Program-made: the position numbers and the translations under genes | Notes under the pieces: generated by a model | Database searches by the model: none | Told to the model about the DNA's origin: nothing | What the model saw: the letters and a program-made list of their open reading frames with translations, nothing else | Shown: positions 17,077 to 28,357 of the stretch, in pieces | Numbering within the stretch: the first letter of the stretch is position 1 | Layout: each line of letters starts with the position of its first letter | Assembly: GCF_002116635.1 (NCBI RefSeq) | Contig: NZ_LQPW01000167.1 | Span: 1 to 64,000 of the forward strand | DNA: 64,000 nt | Source of the DNA: Mycobacterium szulgai | GTDB lineage: Bacteria; Actinomycetota; Actinomycetes; Mycobacteriales; Mycobacteriaceae | Direction: 5' to 3'

Positions 17077-18778
17077 TACCGTGCCGACGTCGCGGGCCGG
17101 CACCCAATTCGGGCCCTACCGCCTGCGACGACTACTGGGCCGCGGCGGCATGGGCGAAGTCTACGAGGCGCACGACACCGTCAAAGATCGCACCATCGCG
17201 CTCAAACTCATGGCTCCGGAGTACAACTCGGACGGGGCATTTCGCCGGCGGATGCAACGTGAGGCACACACCGCCGGTCGCCTGCAAGAGCCCCACATCG
17301 TACCCATTCACGACTTCGGTGAGATCGATGGACAGCTGTTCATCGACATGCGCTTCATAGAGGGCGCCGACCTCGGGTCACTGTTGTCGCGCGGCGGAGC
17401 GCTATCCCCGCCGCGCGCGGTAGCGATCGTCAGCCAAGTCGCCGCGGCGCTCGATGCCGCGCACCGCTGCGGTGTCGTGCATCGCGATATCAAACCGGAG
17501 AACATTCTGATCACCGGCGACGACTTCGCTTACCTGGTCGACTTCGGGATCGCCGCGGCGGCCACCGACCAACACCTCACCAAAACCGGTAGCGCAGTGG
17601 GTAGTTGGAGCTACATGGCGCCAGAACGGTTCGGCGACGACGACATCACCTACCGTTCCGATATTTACGCTCTGGCCTGCGTCCTCTACGAATGCCTCAC
17701 CGGTACGCCGCCTTACCAAACCCAGAACCTCAGCACGCTGATGGGTGCACATCTCATGCAACCCATTCCACGCCCCAGTTTGCAACGTCAAGACGTCTCA
17801 GGAGCTTTCGACGAGGTCATCGCCCGCGGCATGGCCAAGAATCCCGCTCAGCGCTACCTCACCGCCGGAGAGCTGGCACGTGCGGCTGCGCAGGCGCTCA
17901 GCGTTCCGGACCGGGAACGAGCCGTCACCATGCTCGCGCACACCCAGCAGTACGTCCCCACACCGAGTGGCCCTCTCCCCCAGCATCCCTGGCCTCCCCC
18001 CGCGCCGGCGCCCCGGTGGACTCCGTCCCCCAAACGCAACTGGTGGCTGGTGCTGGCGGCTGTCCTGGTGGTCGTGTTCGTCGTCGCCGGCACCGGCATC
18101 TGGCTGACAGTGGGCAACACCGCAGGCGACAAGCCCATCGGCCAGACCACGACCACCAGCGCGGCCGTCACCACTTCGGCCAGCACACCTACTACCTCCG
18201 CGAATGTTACTCCCGTGCAACTGAATTCGCTTCTACTAGGCCCCGAACAGATAAACGCCATCATCGCTACGACGGGCATCGTCGTCGACCACAACGTAAC
18301 CGAGATGACAGATCCCGGACCGGAGAATACGTTGTCGGACGATCGCTGCCTCGGCGCCCTCATCGGCTACCAAACCGGGACGTACAAGAGCAGCGGCTAC
18401 ACGGGCATGCTCGCGCAGCTGATGAAGAAGCCCAACAGCAACCCGGGCTACGTGGTAGTCCAGGGCGCGGTGATTTTCGCCTCGGCTGACCAGGCGGCCG
18501 GATTTGTGGCGACTCAAGCCGACGGGTGGCGATACTGCGCCGGAAAATCGGTGACCCAAGTCAACAATGGCAACACCTCTCACTGGACATTCGGGGGTGT
18601 CAGCGGCAATCCGCCCAATATCGCGCTGGAACGCACCCTGGCCGATAGCCCGGTGGTTTGCCAGCACGTCCTGAGCGCGGTATCCAACATCGTTCTCGAC
18701 GTCAACGTCTGCGCACCCGGAACCATCAACCAGGCCCGGCTGATAGCCAACGCGATGGCGGCCAAGGTGTCGAAGTAG
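17069..18778 (+). CDS. PknH-like receptor Ser/Thr protein kinase with extracellular PknH sensor domain
   Basis: 569 residues from ATG 17069. Residues 12-270 are a Hanks-type kinase: Gly loop LGRGGMGEVYEA, ATP-binding Lys in TIALKLM, catalytic HRDIKPEN, DFG in YLVDFGIA, and APE as MAPERF. A Pro-rich juxtamembrane linker (about 295-322) precedes one transmembrane helix at about 325-347. The extracellular part (about 385-569) has four cysteines (DDRCLGA, WRYCAGK, VVCQHV, NVCAPG) and the layout of the PknH C-terminal sensor domain, which has two disulfides. It probably senses an envelope signal and phosphorylates cytosolic regulators. I do not expect a kinase at this site from M. tuberculosis, so it looks like an insertion or a local duplication of a pknH-type gene. 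Confidence 0.92.
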   Translation: MSDTVPTSRAGTQFGPYRLRRLLGRGGMGEVYEAHDTVKDRTIALKLMAPEYNSDGAFRRRMQREAHTAGRLQEPHIVPIHDFGEIDGQLFIDMRFIEGADLGSLLSRGGALSPPRAVAIVSQVAAALDAAHRCGVVHRDIKPENILITGDDFAYLVDFGIAAAATDQHLTKTGSAVGSWSYMAPERFGDDDITYRSDIYALACVLYECLTGTPPYQTQNLSTLMGAHLMQPIPRPSLQRQDVSGAFDEVIARGMAKNPAQRYLTAGELARAAAQALSVPDRERAVTMLAHTQQYVPTPSGPLPQHPWPPPAPAPRWTPSPKRNWWLVLAAVLVVVFVVAGTGIWLTVGNTAGDKPIGQTTTTSAAVTTSASTPTTSANVTPVQLNSLLLGPEQINAIIATTGIVVDHNVTEMTDPGPENTLSDDRCLGALIGYQTGTYKSSGYTGMLAQLMKKPNSNPGYVVVQGAVIFASADQAAGFVATQADGWRYCAGKSVTQVNNGNTSHWTFGGVSGNPPNIALERTLADSPVVCQHVLSAVSNIVLDVNVCAPGTINQARLIANAMAAKVSK

Positions 18779-18782
18779 CAGT

Positions 18783-19949
18783 ATGCGGAACTTCAGCATC
18801 GCCGAGCGTCGGAACAGACTGGCGCGCAGGCATTTTCTTTCCGAAACCCAGCCGGTGACTCAAGTCATCGCCGGATTGGTGGGACTGCACGCCACCGATC
18901 CGGCCACGCCCTATCTGTCGCTATGGGCACGCGCACCGGGTTTCGCGACCGCGGACCTCGATCGTGAATTGTATGAAACCCGTTCTGTGGTAAAGCATCT
19001 CGCGATGCGACGCACACTATGGGTGGTCAGCTCCGAGGACCTTGCGCTGATTCAGCCGGCGGTCAGCGACCGGGTAGCCGGCAACGAACGCCGGCGTCTG
19101 ATCGGCGACGTGCAGAAGGCGGGTGTAGCCACCGACGGTGAGCGCTGGCTCGAGGCGGGCAGCGCCGCGATACTGCGCTATCTGCGTGAACACGGGGCCG
19201 CCAGCAGCACCGAGTTGCGAACCGCGCTGCCCGAACTGGCCGGAACCTACGACCCGGCGCCGGGAAAGCGTTATGGCGGTGCGGTTTCGATTGCGCCGCG
19301 GGTGCTCACGGTGCTGTCGGCCCGTGGCGATATCGTGCGCGGACCAAACGACGGCGCCTGGACCGCATCGCGGCCGCGATGGATCACCACCGGTGACTGG
19401 CTTACCGGGTCCGGCTCGCAACACATCGAGAGCCCCCACGCCGAACTCACCCGCCGCTGGCTACGCGCGTGCGGTCCCGCGACCGTCGCCGACATCAAAT
19501 GGTGGTTCGGCAGCACCTTGACCGCGGTCCGGAAAACGTTGGCCGACATAGGGGCGGCGGAAGTCGACGTGGACGGCAGCCCCGGTTACGCGCTCGCCGA
19601 CGACCTCGAACCCGAGCCGGAGGTGGCGCCATGGGGCGCGCTGCTGCCTGGGCTGGACGCGACCACCATGGGATGGTATGACCGGGACTGGTATCTCGGC
19701 CAGCACCGCGGCCAGGTTTTCGACAGCAACGGCAACGCCGGACCCACAGCGTGGTGGACGGGACGCGTGGTGGGCGGTTGGTATCAGGACGCCGATGCCC
19801 GAGTCCAGTTGCAGCTGTTGGAAGACCCCGGACGCGACGGGCGGCGCGCCCTGCAACGCCGGGCCGACGAGCTCACCTCGTGGCTGGACGGGGTTCGGAT
19901 CAACCCGCGTTTCCCGTCCCCGCTGTCCAAAACAGTTCGCGAGATATAA
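18783..19949 (+). CDS. Winged-helix DNA-binding domain protein (HTH_42 / AlkZ-like family)
   Basis: 388 residues starting 4 bp after the kinase stop. The layout matches the HTH_42 family, which includes the interstrand-crosslink glycosylase AlkZ/YcaQ: N-terminal arm RRNRLARRHFLSETQPVTQV with LVGLHATDPATPYLSLWAR, then VVKHLAMRRTLWVVSSED, then tandem winged-helix regions (YLREHGAASSTELRTALPEL; TVADIKWWFGSTLTAVRKTL), and a C-terminal beta region (LPGLDATTMGWYDRDWYLG). Glycosylase activity is not proven, since many family members are uncharacterised. Convergent with uvrA. Confidence 0.8.
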   Translation: MRNFSIAERRNRLARRHFLSETQPVTQVIAGLVGLHATDPATPYLSLWARAPGFATADLDRELYETRSVVKHLAMRRTLWVVSSEDLALIQPAVSDRVAGNERRRLIGDVQKAGVATDGERWLEAGSAAILRYLREHGAASSTELRTALPELAGTYDPAPGKRYGGAVSIAPRVLTVLSARGDIVRGPNDGAWTASRPRWITTGDWLTGSGSQHIESPHAELTRRWLRACGPATVADIKWWFGSTLTAVRKTLADIGAAEVDVDGSPGYALADDLEPEPEVAPWGALLPGLDATTMGWYDRDWYLGQHRGQVFDSNGNAGPTAWWTGRVVGGWYQDADARVQLQLLEDPGRDGRRALQRRADELTSWLDGVRINPRFPSPLSKTVREI

Positions 19950-20007
19950 ACGCCGAACACGTTTTACGGTGTGTTGTGCGCGTACGTTATTTGTCGCGGT
20001 GGTCCAG

Positions 20008-22923
<2,916 letters not shown>

Positions 22924-23006
22924 TCGGTTCCCTCCACAGATAAAGCTCGTTCCCCATGCTATGTGGCCATACCGACAAGCCTTCGAAGACCAGTAACCTG
23001 ACGCCT

Positions 23007-23693
23007 ATGACCGTCGCCCACGAGCCTTCAGACAACTACACCGGACACGTCGATCCAGGGACCGCGGCTCGTCGGACCCTGCCCGGTGCCACGATTGTGA
23101 AAGCGTCCGTAGGCCCCATGGACAACAACGCCTACCTGGTGACGTGTTCCGCGACCGGAGAAACGTTGCTGATCGACGCCGCTAACGACGCCGACATCCT
23201 GATCGACCTGATCCGACGGTACGCACCGAAGCTGTCGCTGATCGTGACCACCCATCAGCACTTCGATCACTGGCAGGCGCTGGAAGCGGTCACCGAGGCC
23301 AGCGGCGCGCCGACCGCGGCCCATGAGATCGACGCCGAGCCGCTGCCGGTCCGGCCGGATCGTTTGCTGGCCAACGGTGACACCGTGCAAGTCGGCGAGC
23401 TCACATTCGACGTCATCCATTTGCGCGGGCACACCCCGGGATCGGTGGCGCTCGCCCTCGACGGGCCCGCGACCGGCGATGTCACCCAGTTGTTCACCGG
23501 CGACTGCCTGTTCCCGGGCGGTCCTGGACGGACAACTAATCCGGAGGAGTTCGACTCCCTGATGACCGGCCTGGAGACGAAGGTCTTCGACGTGTACCGC
23601 GACGACACGGTCATCTACCCCGGCCACGGCGACGACACCACGCTCGGCGAGGAGCGGCCCCAGCTGGCGGAGTGGCGCGAGCGTGGCTGGTGA
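23007..23693 (+). CDS. Metallo-beta-lactamase-fold hydrolase (glyoxalase II-like, Rv1637c homologue)
   Basis: 228 residues from ATG 23007. The binuclear metal motif THQHFDHW (HxHxDH, about residues 88-94) is intact. The later ligands are present as LRGHTPGSVAL, TGDCLFPGG and IYPGHGDDTTLGEE. This is the metallo-hydrolase fold of glyoxalase II-like enzymes; the substrate is unknown. Divergent from uvrA, as in M. tuberculosis. The gene end overlaps or adjoins the next gene. About 520 bp downstream lies a decayed second copy of its C-terminus (24212-24412). Confidence 0.9.
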   Translation: MTVAHEPSDNYTGHVDPGTAARRTLPGATIVKASVGPMDNNAYLVTCSATGETLLIDAANDADILIDLIRRYAPKLSLIVTTHQHFDHWQALEAVTEASGAPTAAHEIDAEPLPVRPDRLLANGDTVQVGELTFDVIHLRGHTPGSVALALDGPATGDVTQLFTGDCLFPGGPGRTTNPEEFDSLMTGLETKVFDVYRDDTVIYPGHGDDTTLGEERPQLAEWRERGW

Positions 23694-23722
23694 CGGTCAG
23701 CGCCCCGAAGTACGGTGACGGC

Positions 23723-24169
23723 GTGAACGCTGATGTGAAGAGCTTCCTCGCACGATTCGCGGATTTCGGCGATGCGCCAGATCCCGACAAGTACGAGGAT
23801 CTCTTCGATCCGGCGGAAGGGACCGTGCTACACCCCGGCATGGCCGCGCCGCTACACCGTGACCAGGTCCGCGCGTACATGAGCACCTACCTCGCAGGTG
23901 TGCCGGAGTTTCGTTTCGAAATCGCCCATTGGGCCGAGTGTGACGGCACGGTTTTCGTCGAAGCCCGCAATAGCGGTCGGCCAGGCGGAGGAGACGTTCT
24001 GGACTGGGGCACGGTCTACTGCGTGACCCTGCGTGGTGACCGCGTTCTGCGTGGGCGCGCCTACGGCGACCGGGTACCCCTGCTTGCCCGACTCGTGCCT
24101 GAGTTGACACTCGCCCAAGCCGCGGCACTCGGTACACCCGCACCAGGCCTCGACGTCGGCACCGACTAA
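23723..24169 (+). CDS. NTF2-like / SnoaL-fold protein
   Basis: 148 residues from GTG 23723 (NADVKSFLARFADFGDAPDP). The same frame is open to GTG 23672 inside the preceding gene, so the start is uncertain. The pattern is a small cone-shaped NTF2-like fold: N-terminal helices, then LHPGMAAPLHRDQVRAYMST, EFRFEIAHWAECDGTVFVEA and GTVYCVTLRGDRVLRGRAYG. Such proteins can be isomerases, hydratases or binding proteins. No substrate is evident. It probably shares a transcript with the metallo-hydrolase. Confidence 0.7.
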   Translation: MNADVKSFLARFADFGDAPDPDKYEDLFDPAEGTVLHPGMAAPLHRDQVRAYMSTYLAGVPEFRFEIAHWAECDGTVFVEARNSGRPGGGDVLDWGTVYCVTLRGDRVLRGRAYGDRVPLLARLVPELTLAQAAALGTPAPGLDVGTD

Positions 24170-24211
24170 CCCCGACAGCCCCGACAGTCAGCTCGGCAGC
24201 GGCTGACGTGA

Positions 24212-24412
24212 ATGACCGGGCGACCGCCTATTTCCCGGCGGTGTCGGCAAGACCTGGCAGCCCGGCGACTTCGCCCAGCTGCTCGAGGACGTCACCACCC
24301 GGGTATTCGACGTGTACGACGACCGCACGTCGTCTATCCCGGCCACGGCGACGACACCTCGCTGGGCGCCGAGCGGCCGCACCTCGGAGAATGGCGCGAG
24401 CGCGGCTGGTAA
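24212..24412 (+). pseudogene. Decayed C-terminal fragment of a metallo-beta-lactamase-fold hydrolase
   Basis: The DNA encodes, across at least two frames, a C-terminal hydrolase sequence. One frame gives RLFPGGVGKTWQPGDF and DVTTRVFDVYDDRT. The frame ending at 24412 gives VYPGHGDDTSLGAERPHLGE followed by WRERGW and a stop. This mirrors the end of the intact gene at 23007-23693, which ends YPGHGDDTTLGEERPQL...WRERGW. At least one frameshift separates the blocks and the N-terminal metal motif is missing. It is a remnant of a paralogue. Upstream and downstream parts of 24170-24560 show nothing else. Confidence 0.75.
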
Positions 24413-24561
24413 GCACCGATCGCCCGGCCCGCGCGCAACGCAAGTCAGCGTCGCGGGAGAAACCCCGGCCAAATGGCCCCATCTGCGCCGCGGCAGGCCC
24501 TAGCATTCGGTTGACCGGCAACCGACACATTCTTCGCTGCGCCCGCTGATCGGAGGATGCG

Positions 24562-24597
24562 ATGACGCATTCGCACTCATTGGCGAACAATGATTGA
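24562..24597 (+). CDS. 11-residue mini-ORF overlapping the PPE start
   Basis: ATG 24562 follows a strong GGAGG by about 6 nt and encodes MTHSHSLANND before TGA. Its last codons overlap the ATG of the PPE gene at 24590 by 8 bases in another frame. The PPE start itself has no good ribosome binding site. This arrangement suggests translational coupling through the mini-ORF. Expression is inferred. Confidence 0.5.
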   Translation: MTHSHSLANND

Positions 24598-26062
24598 TTT
24601 TGCTGCGTTGCCGCCTGAGATCAACTCCCTACGGATGTACACGGGACCCGGATCGGGTCCGATGTGGGCGGCCTCGGCCGCGTGGGACACGCTGGGTGCG
24701 GAGCTAGCGTCGGCGGCGTCCTCTTACCGGGCGGTGGTGTCCGGTTTGCTGCGTGAACCATGGCTGGGTCCGGCGGCGATGTCGATGGCCGCGGCGGCCA
24801 CGCCCTACCAGGCGTGGATGAGCAGCACTGGCGAGCAGGCACGGCAAGCGGCCAACCTGGCCAGAGCGGCGGCCATGGCCTTCGAGGCGGCCTTCGCGGC
24901 GACTGTGCCGCCGGCGTTGGTCACCGAGAACCGGGCAATGTTGGCGGCGCTGGTAGCGACGAACATCTTCGGCCAGAACACCCCGGCCATCGCGGCAACC
25001 GAGACGGTGTACGCCGAGATGTGGGCACAGGACGCGACCACGATGTACGGCTACGCGATCGGGTCGGCGGCCGCGACGAGGCTGACGCCGTTCCTGGCAC
25101 CGCCGCAGAACACCAACCCGGCCGGAGTGGGCGCCCAGGCCAGCGCCGTGGCTCAGGCGGCCGGCTCGGCGGCCGGCTCCAACTCGGCGGCGCTATCTCA
25201 GCTGATCTCGACCCTGCCCAGCGTGCTGCAAGCAATGGCGACCGGGGCGGCGCTGGCACCCTTCACCACGGCGCTGCAGGACGTGACAGCCGGAGAGTTC
25301 CTGAATTTCATCAGTGGCTGGACGTTCGTGGCCAGTGGTGTCCTGTTCATCCTCGGCCCGGTGCTGGAGGGCCCGGTCAACGGACTAGTCGGGCCCTTAG
25401 CGGCCGCGGGTGCGTATGGGCCCGAGGCCGCCGCCGCAGCCCTGCCCAGCGCAGCCGGTGTCGTGGGCTCCGGCTCGACGCTGGGCCGCGCCCCGGTGCT
25501 GGCTGGCGCCGGTCGGGCGGCCTCGGTCGGCGGGTTGTCGGTACCGCAGGCCTGGGCACAATCGGCGCCGGGAACCTCGCGCGCCGTCACCGCGATACCC
25601 CAACCCACCCTGGCCGGCTTCTCCGAGCCCGCGCCCGACGGCATGGGACCTGGGTTGGGCGGGATGCTGTCGGGCAGTCTGATGGCGGCCGCGGCCGGTG
25701 GGGGCGGCGCCGCCGGGGGCGGCTGGGCCGCGACCCGAAGCGCCGCCGCGCAACGCGGCGCCGGTGCCGCCGCAGCCGGTGGCGCCGTGCAGTCGGGCAG
25801 CCAGACGCCCGCCCGGTACGGCCTCCGGCCCAGCGTGATCCCGCAAGTGGCTCGCGCGCTGCCCGGCGGCGCGCAAGGTGACTCCGCCTGGGCTGATCAG
25901 CGTGCTCAAGCCGGTGAGGCTGCGCTGAGTGAGAACCTGCGTGACGAGATCAACGATCTGCGCAGGCAGATCTCGGAGTTGGCGATGGAGCGCGATGTGC
26001 TGATGCGCTCTATGGCGATTTGGGCCCGCGAATCGATAGGAAGCGACCCGCCCCGCGGCTAA
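24590..26062 (+). CDS. PPE-family protein with coiled-coil C-terminal tail
   Basis: 490 residues. Residues 1-175 are a PPE domain (MIDFAALPPEINSLRMYTGP; PPE at 8-10; WDTLGAELASAASSY; the WLGP equivalent EPWLGPAA), which pairs with a PE protein for ESX secretion. The middle (about 175-440) is Ala/Gly-rich with a hydrophobic stretch near residue 245 (FVASGVLFILGPVLEG). A GVPPG-like segment and basic Gly-rich linker follow. The last 40 residues (EINDLRRQISELAMERDVLM...) form a charged heptad helix unlike the rest, resembling the coiled-coil end of IS3-type OrfA proteins. It ends 5 bp before the convergent stress-protein gene. Role unknown. Confidence 0.88.
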   Translation: MIDFAALPPEINSLRMYTGPGSGPMWAASAAWDTLGAELASAASSYRAVVSGLLREPWLGPAAMSMAAAATPYQAWMSSTGEQARQAANLARAAAMAFEAAFAATVPPALVTENRAMLAALVATNIFGQNTPAIAATETVYAEMWAQDATTMYGYAIGSAAATRLTPFLAPPQNTNPAGVGAQASAVAQAAGSAAGSNSAALSQLISTLPSVLQAMATGAALAPFTTALQDVTAGEFLNFISGWTFVASGVLFILGPVLEGPVNGLVGPLAAAGAYGPEAAAAALPSAAGVVGSGSTLGRAPVLAGAGRAASVGGLSVPQAWAQSAPGTSRAVTAIPQPTLAGFSEPAPDGMGPGLGGMLSGSLMAAAAGGGGAAGGGWAATRSAAAQRGAGAAAAGGAVQSGSQTPARYGLRPSVIPQVARALPGGAQGDSAWADQRAQAGEAALSENLRDEINDLRRQISELAMERDVLMRSMAIWARESIGSDPPRG

Positions 26063-26067
26063 TGCCC

Positions 26068-26508
26068 CTATGTGGTGTGCACGATGAGCACGTCGACCTT
26101 GGCACGCCGCGAGACGTTGGCCGGTACCGAGCCCAGCAGCCGGCCCGCGATGGTGCTCAGACCGACGTTGCCGACGACCAGCAGGTCGGCTTTCTCCTCC
26201 TCGGCCAAGTGCACCAGCGCGTCGACCGGAGCGCCGACGACGGGCCGCTCTTCGACGTTCTTGGCGCCGGCATTGTGCGCGCGCTCTTTGGCGTCGTGCA
26301 GGATCTCGTAGATCGGGGCGGTGCCCGTCACCTTGTAGCTTTCTTCCTTGAGCACGTCGGCCGCCCGGGCATCCTCGTGCTGGGGCAGGTACGCCGACGC
26401 GATGATCAGCTTGGCGTCTGCGCCGGCGATCCTCGCCGCCCGGTCGACCGCGCGCATCGACGAATCCGAGCCGTCCGTACCTACCACCACGGTCTGATAG
26501 GCGCCCAT
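26068..26508 (-). CDS. Universal stress protein (TB15.3 / Rv1636 homologue)
   Basis: 146 residues, one UspA domain. The N-terminal strand and Asp are in TVVVGTDGSDSSMRAVDRA. The nucleotide-binding signature G-2x-G-9x-G(S) is visible as VGNVGLSTIAGRLLGSVPAN. The M. tuberculosis orthologue, of the same length, binds cAMP as well as ATP, and an adenylyl cyclase gene lies elsewhere in this window. GGGAGGG precedes the ATG. It is divergent from the mannosyltransferase gene, as in M. tuberculosis. Confidence 0.95.
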   Translation of the reverse strand: MGAYQTVVVGTDGSDSSMRAVDRAARIAGADAKLIIASAYLPQHEDARAADVLKEESYKVTGTAPIYEILHDAKERAHNAGAKNVEERPVVGAPVDALVHLAEEEKADLLVVGNVGLSTIAGRLLGSVPANVSRRAKVDVLIVHTT

Positions 26509-26782
26509 TTACCCTCCCAGTGTCGGTTTGCTCAGCCAACCCAAGACAGTATCGCGTTGCCGGATGAAGATAGGTCAGATTACCCACACACCGGCGGCGT
26601 GGCGCAACCCGCATTTGCCAGCCCCGAGCCGAACAACAGACAATTCCGACGATGACAGCTCGACCGCATGCAGATGCCACGGCCAGCACGTTTGTGCGCA
26701 GCGTTTCCCCCGGCCGCACCGCATCAAGGATGGAACCGCTGGTGAGCAGGCTGATGCCACGGGTCATACAGTGACAAGCATC

Positions 26783-28357
26783 ATGTCCTCGTCGACTCTC
26801 GTGGAACGCCATGCCGGCGATCACGAAGACACGCCCGCACGCCCGCCCGGCAGGCGCCTCGACCCGCTGGCGATATTCGTGCTGGCCACGGTGGTCAGCG
26901 CGGCATGGGCAGGCAGGCCATCGCTGTGGTTCGACGAGGGCGCGACGATCACCGCCTCAGCCAGCCGGACGCTGCCGGAGCTGTGGAAACTGCTGGGCCA
27001 TATCGACGCCGTACACGGCTTCTACTACCTGCTCATGCACGGCTGGTTCACCGTGTTTCCGCCGACGGAGTTCTGGTCCCGGGCACCCAGCGCGGTGGCC
27101 ATCGGCGCCGCCGCCGCCGGGGTGGTGGTTTTCACCAAGCAATTCGTCGGGGAAAGCCGGACGACCGCGCTGTGCGCGGGCGTCATCTTCGCCATCCTGC
27201 CCCGGGTGACATGGGCCGGTATCGAGGCCCGCTCGTCGGCCTTGTCGGTGACGGCCGCGGTCTGGCTGACCGTATTGCTGGTCACCGCCGTGCGACGCAA
27301 CAGGCCGTGGCTCTGGCTGCTCTATGCGCTGGCGCTGATGCTGTCGATCCTGGTGAGCATCAACCTGGCCCTGCTGGTGCTGGTACACGCCGCGATGCTG
27401 CCGGTGCTGGCGCCCAGGAAGTCTCGCAAGTCCCCGGTCATCTGGTGGATGGTCAGCACTGCGGTCGCGCTCGGGGCCATGACGCCGTTCGTGCTGTTCG
27501 CCCACGGCCAGGTTTTTCAGGTCGCGTGGATCTCCGGGCTCACCCGAAACCTGTTCCTGGACGTGGTGCACCGGCAGTACTTCGATCACAGCGTCCCGTT
27601 CGCGATCCTGTCCGGTGTCGTCGTCCTGGCCGCCATCGTGATGCGTCTGGTCAAGGGCGCCGGCCCAGCCAAGGCGACGGGCCGGCTGCTGCTGCTGTGC
27701 GTCATGTGGATCGTCGTGCCCAACGCGGCCGTGCTGATCTACTCGGCGACCGTCGAACCGATGTACTACCCGCGCTATCTGATCTTGACGACTCCGGCGG
27801 CGGCCATAGTCCTGGCCGTCTGCATCGTCAGACTGGCTCGCAAGCCGTGGCCCATTGCCGGTGTGCTGGTGCTATTCGCCGTCGCCGCCTTCCCCAATTA
27901 CTACTTCACCCAGCGCGGGCCGTACGCCAAGGAGGGCTGGGACTACAGCCAGGTCGCCGATGTGATCAGCGCCCATGCCGCGGCAGGAGACTGTCTGGTG
28001 GTGGACAACACCGTGCCCTGGCGGCCGGGGCCGATTCGCGCACTGCTGGCTACCCGGCCCGGGGCGTTCAAATCGCTGATCGACGTCGAGCGCGGCTACT
28101 ACGGACCCAAGGTCGGCGCGCTGTGGGATGGCCACGTAGCCGTGTGGCTGACGACGGCCAAGATCAACAAGTGCGCCACGGTGTGGACGATCACCAACCG
28201 CGACAAGTCACTGCCCGATCATCAAGTTGGCCAATCGTTATCTCCCGGAACGGCTTTCGGCCGGGCGCCGGCCTACCTATTCCCCAGCTACCTCGGCTTC
28301 CACATCGTCGAGCGGTGGCAGTTCCACTATTCGCAGGTCGTCAAGTCAACGCGATAG
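26783..28357 (+). CDS. GT-C family mannosyltransferase (Rv1635c / CapA-type, LAM mannose capping)
   Basis: 524 residues from ATG 26783; GTG 26771 is an alternative. A multi-pass membrane protein with about ten hydrophobic helices. The acidic loop motif LWFDEGATITAS after TM1 is the Asp-Glu signature of polyprenyl-phosphomannose-dependent GT-C transferases. The C-terminal part faces the periplasm (about 430-524, AAGDCLVVDNTVPWRPGP). The M. tuberculosis orthologue adds the first mannose of the cap on lipoarabinomannan, and a role here is inferred from synteny next to the universal stress protein. Its last 17 bases overlap the end of the convergent P450 gene, which begins the accessory island. 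Confidence 0.88.
   Translation: MSSSTLVERHAGDHEDTPARPPGRRLDPLAIFVLATVVSAAWAGRPSLWFDEGATITASASRTLPELWKLLGHIDAVHGFYYLLMHGWFTVFPPTEFWSRAPSAVAIGAAAAGVVVFTKQFVGESRTTALCAGVIFAILPRVTWAGIEARSSALSVTAAVWLTVLLVTAVRRNRPWLWLLYALALMLSILVSINLALLVLVHAAMLPVLAPRKSRKSPVIWWMVSTAVALGAMTPFVLFAHGQVFQVAWISGLTRNLFLDVVHRQYFDHSVPFAILSGVVVLAAIVMRLVKGAGPAKATGRLLLLCVMWIVVPNAAVLIYSATVEPMYYPRYLILTTPAAAIVLAVCIVRLARKPWPIAGVLVLFAVAAFPNYYFTQRGPYAKEGWDYSQVADVISAHAAAGDCLVVDNTVPWRPGPIRALLATRPGAFKSLIDVERGYYGPKVGALWDGHVAVWLTTAKINKCATVWTITNRDKSLPDHQVGQSLSPGTAFGRAPAYLFPSYLGFHIVERWQFHYSQVVKSTR

Noticed and set aside
17402..17791. Antisense frame across the PknH-like kinase
   Set aside because: No start context or domain; it is a shadow of the kinase frame.
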